Made by a program: the position numbers and the translations under genes
Origin: a virus
DNA: 38,793 nucleotides
IMG/VR virus record: IMGVR_UViG_3300005527_000119
Coordinates: 1 to 38,793 of that record
Strand: one strand, 5' to 3'
The notes under the pieces: model-generated
What the model saw: the letters and a program-made list of their open reading frames with translations, nothing else
Told to the model about the DNA's origin: nothing
Databases searched by the model: none
In this document: positions 25,462-31,816 of the stretch, piece by piece
Layout of the letters: each line of letters begins with the position of its first letter
Position numbering within the stretch: position 1 is the stretch's first letter

Positions 25462-25469
25462 TATAAATA
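25462..25469 (+). promoter_or_regulatory. T4-late-type promoter TATAAATA
   Basis: Plus-strand TATAAATATTAATATG places an exact late box 5 nt before the ATG of the lipoprotein at 25475. A lysis-type gene expressed from a late promoter fits the T4 pattern. Confidence 0.65.
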
Positions 25470-25474
25470 TTAAT

Positions 25475-25684
25475 ATGATTAAATATTTTTTAGCCGTTAT
25501 TTGTTTATTTTTAATATCCTGTAAAACAATAAAAAAGAAGGATGAACCAACACCTCCACAAATAAGCACTGGTATATTAAAAGAATCTTTATTAAATACT
25601 AGAACCAATTTATCTAATGCTGGAGATTTAAATAACAAAATATCATATCAACTAGATAAAGCAATGAGTTTAGCAGACAAATAG
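25475..25684 (+). CDS. Small lipoprotein, candidate outer-membrane spanin; apparent frameshift at its 3' end
   Basis: 69 residues as read. A short signal peptide ends in a lipobox (FLISC, Cys16), followed by a Lys-rich then Pro-rich segment (KDEPTPPQ) and a helical tail. This is the architecture of Rz1-like o-spanins, which bridge to an inner-membrane partner and fuse the membranes at lysis. The -1 frame stays open from the stop at 25682-25684 for 25 more codons (ATA at 25681 to CCA at 25755, including ILSKIEEEQSKPNF) and ends in TGA at 25756-25758, overlapping the next ATG. A lost A in the AAA at 25679-25681, or frameshifting, would give a ~94-residue protein. The spanin call is from architecture and neighbours only. 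Confidence 0.6.
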   Translation: MIKYFLAVICLFLISCKTIKKKDEPTPPQISTGILKESLLNTRTNLSNAGDLNNKISYQLDKAMSLADK

Positions 25685-25754
25685 ATTTTATTCTTTCTAA
25701 AATAGAAGAAGAACAATCAAAACCAAATTTTAAAACTGAAATCATAAAAAACCC

Positions 25755-26237
25755 ATGAAAAAAATAATATTACTTTGTTTATTGTTGACTGCTTCTTCTT
25801 TATACAGTCAAACCAATACATTATCAGAAGCTAGGAGATTACTCCAATTACAAAAAAAAGAACTTCTATCCGCAAAAGAAGAAAATAGAAAACTTGCTTC
25901 TGCTTTAAATGATTCTTTTGTTAAAATAACTCAAGGTGAAGTTCATTTAGCGGAAGTGCAAACTGCTGCTGATACTATAAGACAATGGGGAATTGAACAA
26001 CAAAGCGAATCAATGAATAATTTCAATCAAATGATGATTGAAAAAAAGGAAAAAGAAAAAACTATTAAAAAATATCATTTTTCTAAGTTATTAAATTCTA
26101 TAACAGCATCTATTCTAGGTTTAGTTCTAGGTTTAAACTTAATGAGATATGTTCCGCCGATTTATTCTTATTACGCTCCATTTCTTCCATTACTAGGTGC
26201 AATACTTGGGTTTATTTTAATTTGGTTGATATTGTGA
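25755..26237 (+). CDS. Signal-peptide, coiled-coil and two-TM protein, candidate lysis partner
   Basis: 160 residues. The signal peptide is MKKIILLCLLLTASSLYSQ, with a likely cut before Gln19 or Thr20, followed by a long coiled coil (~22-105, Leu/Lys/Glu/Gln heptads). Two hydrophobic spans lie at about 113-133 and 142-160. The coiled coil would lie in the periplasm with the C-terminus in the inner membrane, a plausible spanin counterpart of the lipoprotein just upstream, although classic i-spanins have the anchor at the N-terminus. Its end overlaps the convergent gene at 26217 by 21 bp. Function inferred from position. Confidence 0.6.
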   Translation: MKKIILLCLLLTASSLYSQTNTLSEARRLLQLQKKELLSAKEENRKLASALNDSFVKITQGEVHLAEVQTAADTIRQWGIEQQSESMNNFNQMMIEKKEKEKTIKKYHFSKLLNSITASILGLVLGLNLMRYVPPIYSYYAPFLPLLGAILGFILIWLIL

Positions 26238-26891
26238 TGTTTTAAAACATATAAAGTGTCTATAAAATTTAAATTTTAAAAATAAAAAACATAAATCTAA
26301 AAAAGATATTTTATATTTTAATAAAATCTTAAAAAAATCAAAAACTGATATGTTTTTATCATTTTTATCTGTTATATGAAAATGATAAACATAAACTACA
26401 TATTTTTCGTTATCTTTTTTAGGTAAAAAATAAAAAATATTTTCTTTTTTATTATTAGTATAATATATCCAATAAAATGTGGTTTTTTTATTTGTTATAC
26501 ACCATTTAGTATTTTTACCGTATTTTGCACATGCTTCATAAGTTTTAGGTGTTAAAACTGTTATTAAATCGTTTTCATATATTTTTGTGATTTGTTTAAA
26601 TTTTTTTTGTTGTTCATATTTTTTATCAAGATTATATATAAAATCTTGAAATTCCTTTGAAGTTTTTTTTAACCAAAAAGATATATCGTTTTGTGGACTT
26701 TTTATAATTTTTTTATTTACATAAAACAAAAATTTATTTAATTCGTATTTTGTTTCATTTTCAATATCTATTAGTAATTCAGCATTATTAATATATTTTA
26801 TTTTGGATTGAAGCAACGTTTCGTATAGTTTATTGAACATAAAAGAACCAAATTTGGTTTTAAATGTTTTTTCTTCTAAATTAAACTGCAT
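26217..26891 (-). CDS. Conserved phage protein with TPxTYEAxxKYGxNTKWC motif
   Basis: 224 residues. The central motif (114-131, TPKTYEACAKYGKNTKWC) followed by a Y/F-rich strand pair (FYWIYY, IFYFLPKK) belongs to a domain I know from many marine and T4-like phages without an assigned function. The C-terminal ~45 residues are Phe/Lys/Leu-rich and may be partly non-homologous. It is a single minus-strand gene embedded between the plus-strand lysis-type genes, with its own divergent TATAAATA box. Start at 26891 is supported by that box 12 nt upstream. Confidence 0.7.
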   Translation of the reverse strand: MQFNLEEKTFKTKFGSFMFNKLYETLLQSKIKYINNAELLIDIENETKYELNKFLFYVNKKIIKSPQNDISFWLKKTSKEFQDFIYNLDKKYEQQKKFKQITKIYENDLITVLTPKTYEACAKYGKNTKWCITNKKTTFYWIYYTNNKKENIFYFLPKKDNEKYVVYVYHFHITDKNDKNISVFDFFKILLKYKISFLDLCFLFLKFKFYRHFICFKTSQYQPN

Positions 26892-26897
26892 AAATAA

Positions 26898-26905
26898 TAT
26901 AAATA
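26898..26905 (+). promoter_or_regulatory. T4-late-type promoter TATAAATA (plus half of a divergent pair)
   Basis: Exact TATAAATA, 5 nt before the ATG at 26911. It overlaps the minus-strand box at 26904-26911 within the palindrome ATAAATATTTAT. Confidence 0.7.
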
Positions 26906-26911
26906 TTTATA
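26904..26911 (-). promoter_or_regulatory. T4-late-type promoter TATAAATA (minus half of a divergent pair)
   Basis: Exact TATAAATA on the minus strand, 12 nt before the ATG at 26891, sharing two base pairs with the plus-strand box. The last base lies inside the plus-strand start codon. Confidence 0.6.
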
Positions 26912-27333
26912 TGTTTGGTAAAATTTTACAAAATGTTAAAAATTTAACTTGGTTTTTACACTCTGGAGTTGCTCCAAAAAACGTTCCAGATAGATATAAA
27001 CGAAATTTAGAAGATATAAATCACATGGCATCAAAGAAATTTGCTATGACTATGGTTGCTATATCTATAATTGCGTTTATGTATTTTACTTCGGTTGCTA
27101 TTTTATTTCTTTTTAAAGGAGAGCCTCATGTATCAGCATTAGTTAATATGTACAAAGATATGATTATCTCTGTAGCATCTATAGCGGCTACTTTGGTCGG
27201 TATACAAGGATTGGTTGATTGGAAACACAATTCATCATCAAATGTTGAATTAAGCTCTGAGTATATTAAAGAAGAAATAGTAGAAACATTAACAAATAAC
27301 ACAAAAGAAGATGATTATGAAACCACCATCTGA
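26911..27333 (+). CDS. Holin-like two-TM protein (candidate)
   Basis: 140 residues from the ATG at 26911, chosen because the late box is 5 nt upstream; a longer reading from 26833 would begin inside the divergent gene. Two hydrophobic spans at ~44-68 (FAMTMVAISIIAFMYFTSVA) and ~83-101 separate a basic N-terminus from an acidic C-terminus. It overlaps the endolysin gene by up to 23 bp. Small size, two spans and an adjacent endolysin suggest a holin, but no holin family motif is recognised. Confidence 0.6.
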   Translation: MFGKILQNVKNLTWFLHSGVAPKNVPDRYKRNLEDINHMASKKFAMTMVAISIIAFMYFTSVAILFLFKGEPHVSALVNMYKDMIISVASIAATLVGIQGLVDWKHNSSSNVELSSEYIKEEIVETLTNNTKEDDYETTI

Positions 27334-27928
27334 AAAAGCATTAGAACTACTACTCAAACATGAAGTAGGAGGAGGTAAGAACTACTATGAAAAATATCTA
27401 TCTGGTTTTACATGGCCGGGTGGTGCAAGTGGACCCACTATTGCTATAGGAATTGATTGCGCTTATTACACAAAAAAAGAATTAGAAGATATTTTTCATT
27501 TTTTAGATTCTAAATCAATACAAATAATTCAAAATGCATCAGGAAAAAAAGGAATTTCTGGAAAAGAATATACAAAGATATTAGCAAAATCAAAAATTAA
27601 AGTATCTTGGGAACAAGCATTAGAGATTTTCAATAAGATAACATGGCCTAAGTTTTCTAAAATGGCGGAAACAATATATCCAGATTTAAATACATTATGC
27701 GATGATGCTTATGGGGCTATAGTATCTTTAGTTTTTAATAGAGGAACTAGTTTAAAAGGAGATTCTAGACTGGAAATGAGAAATATAAAAGATTTCATAA
27801 GTAAAAAAGATTATAAATCTATAGCTAATGAAATAAGAAAAATGAAACGTTTATGGTTAGGTAAAAACTTAGACGGATTGATCAGAAGAAGAGAAGACGA
27901 AGCTATTTTAGTTGAAAGTTGTTCATGA
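27311..27928 (+). CDS. Endolysin, GH24/pesticin-type lysozyme-like
   Basis: 205 residues; an ATG at 27317 giving 203 is equally possible. Numbered from 27317, Glu16 in LLLKHEVGGG is the likely catalytic acid. GPTIAIGID (39-47) is the conserved G-x-T-I-G-x-G strand with Asp47, and the C-terminal GLIRRREDEAILVES is the typical GH24 ending. It should cleave the glycan strands of peptidoglycan during lysis. There is no signal peptide, so release would depend on a holin, consistent with the two-TM gene directly upstream. Confidence 0.82.
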   Translation: MIMKPPSEKALELLLKHEVGGGKNYYEKYLSGFTWPGGASGPTIAIGIDCAYYTKKELEDIFHFLDSKSIQIIQNASGKKGISGKEYTKILAKSKIKVSWEQALEIFNKITWPKFSKMAETIYPDLNTLCDDAYGAIVSLVFNRGTSLKGDSRLEMRNIKDFISKKDYKSIANEIRKMKRLWLGKNLDGLIRRREDEAILVESCS

Positions 27929-28110
27929 TACAAAAATTTAGAGATCCAAATATTATTAATTTAGAAGATCAAGTATATTCTAAATTAAAAGAATTATATA
28001 AAGACGATATAGAACCAACTATAATAAAAAATAAAACAAAGTTTGTTTCATTTGAAGATGCTATCAAAGAATTAGCAGAAATAAAAAAAAATTCTATTAA
28101 ATTATTTTAA
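27925..28110 (+). CDS. Small hypothetical protein
   Basis: 61 residues from the ATG at 27925, whose ATGA overlaps the endolysin stop; a TTG two codons earlier is less likely. Charged and helical (QVYSKLKELYKDD, AIKELAEIKKN), no recognised family. Probably translated with the endolysin. Confidence 0.55.
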   Translation: MIQKFRDPNIINLEDQVYSKLKELYKDDIEPTIIKNKTKFVSFEDAIKELAEIKKNSIKLF

Positions 28111-28218
28111 TATATTAAGTGTATTATAGTATATTAATCTATTTAAATATTAAAATTAAGATCAAATACTAAAATTAAAACAACCACATTAATATCTTAT
28201 TGCTGATTAATTCCAAAG

Positions 28219-28256
28219 TCAAGTGTTTTTATTTTATTTTTTTTAATAAAACTTGA
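28219..28256. terminator. Possible weak bidirectional terminator between convergent genes
   Basis: TCAAGT at 28219-28224 and ACTTGA at 28251-28256 can pair, extended by TTTTATT/AATAAAA, around a T-rich loop. GC content is low and the element lies partly within the end of the minus-strand gene. The 118-bp gap 28111-28228 before it is AT-rich and shows no gene. Confidence 0.3.
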
Positions 28257-28711
28257 AGTGCTTCCTCTTCTTCACCGGAAGGGATTAAACAAGGTATATC
28301 GAAGAAACTACCTTTTTTATGTTTAAAATTTAACGCATTATGTTTATTTTCAATAAAATTAGGTAAATTTTTCTTACAAAGTTTTTTAGTTATTTCAATA
28401 AACTTATTAGTATCATCAAAATAAGCAGTCCATTCATAAAAACTAGAATTTATATTAAAAAAACATAAAACATCACAATTTATTTTGTTTGAATGGTTCA
28501 AAACCTTTTGAACATCATTTTTAATTTTGTTTTCTAAGAATGATTTTACCATTTTAGTTTTAAAAATCACTTTCCCATCTTTAAACAAAGACCAATTATA
28601 AAGATAATCTACTGTTTCAGCTCCTAACTGCTGAATATACTCGTATATATCAAAAATTATTATGTTTTCTTTTATATAGAAAGAAAAATAAACTCTATCG
28701 TTCAATTTCAC
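28229..28711 (-). CDS. Hypothetical protein, GTG start
   Basis: 160 residues starting at a GTG (KLNDRVYFSFYIKEN follows); the adjacent ATG is followed immediately by TGA. It is rich in Lys, Asn, Phe and Tyr, with a central strand-helix pattern (CDVLCFFNINSSFYEW) and an acidic/basic tail (SGEEEEALQVLLKK). No recognised domain. Located 23 bp downstream of the GIY-YIG-type gene. Confidence 0.55.
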   Translation of the reverse strand: MKLNDRVYFSFYIKENIIIFDIYEYIQQLGAETVDYLYNWSLFKDGKVIFKTKMVKSFLENKIKNDVQKVLNHSNKINCDVLCFFNINSSFYEWTAYFDDTNKFIEITKKLCKKNLPNFIENKHNALNFKHKKGSFFDIPCLIPSGEEEEALQVLLKKIK

Positions 28712-28734
28712 ATTACGATTATAATACTTTTATA

Positions 28735-29160
28735 TTAAAATTCAATACCTATAAATGTTTTTGGTGGAGAACCAATTCTAACATTTATTATTCCATTATA
28801 ATAGTCTTCTTTAAGAAGAACATTTTTTTCTAATTGCATTTTACATTCAAAATACGCTAACTCCCATTTACAACTACACGTTTTTAAAATGGTAAACGTA
28901 AAATTTTCTTTACCATACTTCTTAATGTCCTCATTTAGATCGTTAGAAGACCCTGTGTATGTTTTCCAGTCCGATTCTTTGAAATCTATCCGACATCTCT
29001 TTTTACCCTTTAACGGCTTTCTTCTTATTTTTGATTTTATTTGTTTTTTACCGATATACTTTTTATTTGTAATGTTATTTTTTATTTCGTATATAAAACC
29101 AAATGTTTCTTCATTAACATGAACGTTTTCACTTAAAACCCAATGTCCAAAATCATTCAT
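28735..29160 (-). CDS. GIY-YIG-type endonuclease (SegE-like), putative
   Basis: 141 residues. GFIYEIKNN (21-29) and NKKYIGKKQ (32-40) are the GIY and YIG strands. A W-x-TYTGSS block, then DIKKYGKENFTFTILKTC with Arg/Lys-rich surroundings, and E-x-x-x-Q later give the usual catalytic order. This compact form resembles the SegE-like family of T4-type phages, often free-standing homing endonucleases. No interrupted gene is seen next to it. ATGA overlap with 29157-29366. Confidence 0.75.
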   Translation of the reverse strand: MNDFGHWVLSENVHVNEETFGFIYEIKNNITNKKYIGKKQIKSKIRRKPLKGKKRCRIDFKESDWKTYTGSSNDLNEDIKKYGKENFTFTILKTCSCKWELAYFECKMQLEKNVLLKEDYYNGIINVRIGSPPKTFIGIEF

Positions 29161-29366
29161 AAAGATCTTCTTTGTAAATTTCTTCTTATTATTTTTATTT
29201 TTTTCTTCTTTTTCTTTTTAGGAGATCCAGATATAGCCATTGCCATTTTTATATTAGGATCTGTTACTACATTACCTGTTGCTTCTCCTCCACTCATGAG
29301 AGCATCACCAACAGAATTCATGTTTTCTAAAATATTATTAACTAAACGTTGAAAATTGTTAAACAT
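29157..29366 (-). CDS. Small basic protein with poly-lysine run
   Basis: 69 residues. An N-terminal helix (FQRLVNNILENMNSVG) leads to a Gly/Ala/Met-rich stretch and a PKKKKKKKIKIIRR tail, probably nucleic-acid binding. No family is recognised. It starts the minus-strand unit leading to the GIY-YIG-type gene, divergent from uvsY across a 23-bp gap containing a TATAAAATAG sequence. Confidence 0.5.
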   Translation of the reverse strand: MFNNFQRLVNNILENMNSVGDALMSGGEATGNVVTDPNIKMAMAISGSPKKKKKKKIKIIRRNLQRRSL

Positions 29367-29389
29367 ATGTTATGCTATTTTATATATTT

Positions 29390-29788
29390 ATGGATGTTAT
29401 ATCAAAATATAACGAAGAATTATTAGAAGATTTAAAACTGGATCAATTGAATATTTTAGATAAACAATTGATGCTTCCTGCTTTAAAGCATAAATGGGTG
29501 TCTCGTTTAATACTAACAAAAAAACAAAAAAACGACTTAGAAAAGAAAAAGAAGTCTCTTAAAGACGAAGTTTTAAAAAAAATAGAAGAAGATGGATTAC
29601 CAAATGGTGTTCCTAAAGTCGCTTTAAAAACAAAAGTAGATAACACAAAAACTATTATAGATATAAATCTAACTATAGAAGAATGTGAGTTAGTAATAGA
29701 GTATTTGGAAAAGGTGGAAAAAATTTTAAGTTCCATGACTTATGATATAACAAATTCTACAAAACTTTTATCAATGGAACTATCATGA
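29390..29788 (+). CDS. uvsY: Recombination mediator UvsY
   Basis: 132 residues from the ATG at 29390; an ATG at 29372 would add MLFYIF. T4 UvsY is 137. It shows the UvsY layout: short acidic N-terminus, LPALKHKWVSRLILTKKQKN (about 29-48) with a following Lys-rich helix, and a C-terminal double helix for oligomerisation (IEECELVIEYLEKVEKIL). UvsY loads the UvsX recombinase on gp32-coated ssDNA. Its position directly before uvsW (4-bp ATGA overlap), as in T4, supports the call. Confidence 0.8.
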   Translation: MDVISKYNEELLEDLKLDQLNILDKQLMLPALKHKWVSRLILTKKQKNDLEKKKKSLKDEVLKKIEEDGLPNGVPKVALKTKVDNTKTIIDINLTIEECELVIEYLEKVEKILSSMTYDITNSTKLLSMELS

Positions 29789-31203
29789 TAACGGTAAAAC
29801 TATCTCAAAATAAAAAACAAGCACAATTATTATCAACAGATAATGATGATTTCTGTTTAATTAGAGAAAATTTTTCAATACCATTCAAATCTTTTTCAAA
29901 AAATAAAAAGTTTTTCCCTCAACGTAAGTATGCTATCACGCCATCTGGAAAATTTGATATAGGTTTAATATCAGAAATTAAAAATTTCATGGAACTTAAT
30001 CAAATTCCATATGAAATAGACGAAGAAACAAAAAAATGTTTTGAAATAGGATTTAAAGATCCAATTATAAAACAATATTCGTTATCCTATAGAGATCATC
30101 AACAGAAATCTATAAAAAACGCATTGGTAAAGGGTAGAGGAGTTGTTGTAATTCCTACTGCCGGTGGAAAAACTCTCATAATGTGCTCAATTATAGAAAG
30201 TTTAAGACAAAATTTAAATGATCTTAACGCAAAATCACTTGTTATAGTACCTTCAATTCAATTAGTAGAGCAAACTGCTAAAGATTTTGAAGATTATGGC
30301 ATGAAAAATATTACTAAATGGTCGGGAAACAACAAACCAGACCCAAACGCAACCACTATAATAGCTGGAATGCAAATATTATTATCAGATAAAACAGATT
30401 TGTCGTTTTTATCTGACGTTAAGATTTTTTTAAACGATGAATGTCATGGAACTAAAAAAGCAAACGAAATAAACAACGTTTTTAACTTTTTAAATACAAA
30501 CTATAGATTTGGATTTACAGGAACGATGCCACCATGTAAATTAGATTGTTGGAATATAATTGGCAAACTGGGACCAATAGTATACGAAGAAAAAACAGAT
30601 GATTTGAAACAAAAAAAATATATTTCAAATTTTAAAGTTTTTATTTTGAAAATAAATCACAACCCAGTTCCTAAATTTCCAATAGATATAAACAATCCTA
30701 CTGATTCTTATAACAAAGAGTTGGAGTTTTTAATACATAACGATAAAAGAAACGAAACGATTTGCAATTTAGCTAATAAATTAAAAAATAATACTATTAT
30801 AATGGTTGATAGAATAGATCATGGTATAAATTTAAGCTCTAAACTAGAGAAAACAACGACCAGACCATTTTATTTTATACGCGGCTCTACTGATATTGAA
30901 GAAAGAGAAAAAATCAGGTCTTTAATGGAAGAAAGAAACGATATAATCGTTATAGCAGTATCAAAAATATTCAGCACCGGTATTAACATACCTAATTTAC
31001 ATAACATAATCTTTGCAACAGCAGGAAAAGCTAAAATAAAGATCATGCAATCCATAGGAAGAGCATTAAGGTTGCATCCAACTAAAACTATGGCGTATAT
31101 TTTTGACATATCAGATAATACTAGATATGGAACAAAACATTTAGAAGAAAGAGAACAACTTTATTTAACAGAAAATTATAATTATGAGAAAAAAGAAATA
31201 TAA
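29785..31203 (+). CDS. uvsW: UvsW, SF2 recombination/branch-migration helicase
   Basis: 472 residues (T4 UvsW: 503). Helicase motifs in order: YRDHQQKSI (102-110), Walker A PTAGGKT (124-130), NDECH (217-221), GFTGTMPP (243-250) and QSIGRALRLHP (422-432). An N-terminal ~90-residue domain corresponds to the T4 substrate-binding part. UvsW remodels R-loops, stalled forks and Holliday junctions and helps switch T4 from origin- to recombination-dependent replication. Overlaps gene 55 by 20 bp. Confidence 0.92.
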   Translation: MITVKLSQNKKQAQLLSTDNDDFCLIRENFSIPFKSFSKNKKFFPQRKYAITPSGKFDIGLISEIKNFMELNQIPYEIDEETKKCFEIGFKDPIIKQYSLSYRDHQQKSIKNALVKGRGVVVIPTAGGKTLIMCSIIESLRQNLNDLNAKSLVIVPSIQLVEQTAKDFEDYGMKNITKWSGNNKPDPNATTIIAGMQILLSDKTDLSFLSDVKIFLNDECHGTKKANEINNVFNFLNTNYRFGFTGTMPPCKLDCWNIIGKLGPIVYEEKTDDLKQKKYISNFKVFILKINHNPVPKFPIDINNPTDSYNKELEFLIHNDKRNETICNLANKLKNNTIIMVDRIDHGINLSSKLEKTTTRPFYFIRGSTDIEEREKIRSLMEERNDIIVIAVSKIFSTGINIPNLHNIIFATAGKAKIKIMQSIGRALRLHPTKTMAYIFDISDNTRYGTKHLEEREQLYLTENYNYEKKEI

Positions 31204-31816
31204 AAAAGAAGAAGACTTCGGATACGAAGATTTAATCGAAGAAACCATACAAGACGAACCATTTAACGATCTTGACGATGAAGAAGACCGCTTTTCATTC
31301 ATTGAGAGAGAAATCGAACCGGAAGTTGTAGATGAAGATGACTTGGAAGAAGAAATTGAAGAAGTAGTAGAAACCGAAGTAGAAAAAAAGCAAAAAAAGA
31401 AGTCTCAAAAACAAAAATTTTATGTAGATCCAAAAGAATTTGACAAAGAGATAATGGACTACTATGGTAGTGGGAATATATCAAATAATTTAGCTGATAT
31501 GATAAGTAAAATTTCTCATAAATTAAGTTATGCTAGTAATTTTATAAATTACAGCTACAGAGAAGAAATGGTTGGTGATGGAATAGTAAGAATGATGAAA
31601 GCTCTTTTAGCAAAAAAGTATGATCGAGAAAAAGCAAGCAATCCATTCTCTTATTTTACAAAAATAGCGTTTAACGCATTTAGAAATAGAATAAAAAAAG
31701 AAAAACATATTCACGAAACCCATGAAAAGTATCAAGAACAATTAAATTTGCTATCTTCTAATTATAATTTGATAACTAAAAATAAAAATACTAAAATAAA
31801 CAAAATAGATAGATGA
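31184..31816 (+). CDS. 55: Late transcription sigma factor gp55
   Basis: 210 residues (T4 gp55: 185). The conserved core is FYVDPKEFDKEIMDYY (79-94) followed by NFINYSYREEMVGDGI (119-134) and SNPFSYFTKIAFNAFRNRIKKEK (152-174), a sigma region 2-like segment. Residues ~8-70 form a very acidic Glu/Asp extension followed by a Lys stretch. The C-terminal tail is basic and polar (ending NKIDR) and I cannot see the hydrophobic clamp-binding end of T4 gp55. It directs host RNA polymerase to TATAAATA-type late promoters, which are found widely in this window. Overlaps gene 47 by an ATGA. Confidence 0.9.
   Translation: MRKKKYKKEEDFGYEDLIEETIQDEPFNDLDDEEDRFSFIEREIEPEVVDEDDLEEEIEEVVETEVEKKQKKKSQKQKFYVDPKEFDKEIMDYYGSGNISNNLADMISKISHKLSYASNFINYSYREEMVGDGIVRMMKALLAKKYDREKASNPFSYFTKIAFNAFRNRIKKEKHIHETHEKYQEQLNLLSSNYNLITKNKNTKINKIDR

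Noticed and set aside
25420-25638. Upstream extension of the 25033-25419 gene to a 201-residue protein
   Set aside because: The added stretch is antisense to the lipoprotein gene and hydrophobic, while a late-type box sits just before the ATG at 25419.
26833-26910. Start of the holin-like gene at 26833
   Set aside because: It would run antisense through the start of the divergent gene; the ATG at 26911 has a perfect late box 5 nt upstream.
28735-29160. GIY-YIG-type gene as evidence of an intron in a neighbouring gene
   Set aside because: No flanking gene is split; all adjacent frames are intact, so a free-standing nuclease is more likely.
29372-29389. UvsY start at 29372
   Set aside because: Adds only MLFYIF and places the start on the divergent promoter-like sequence; 29390 is preferred, though not proven.
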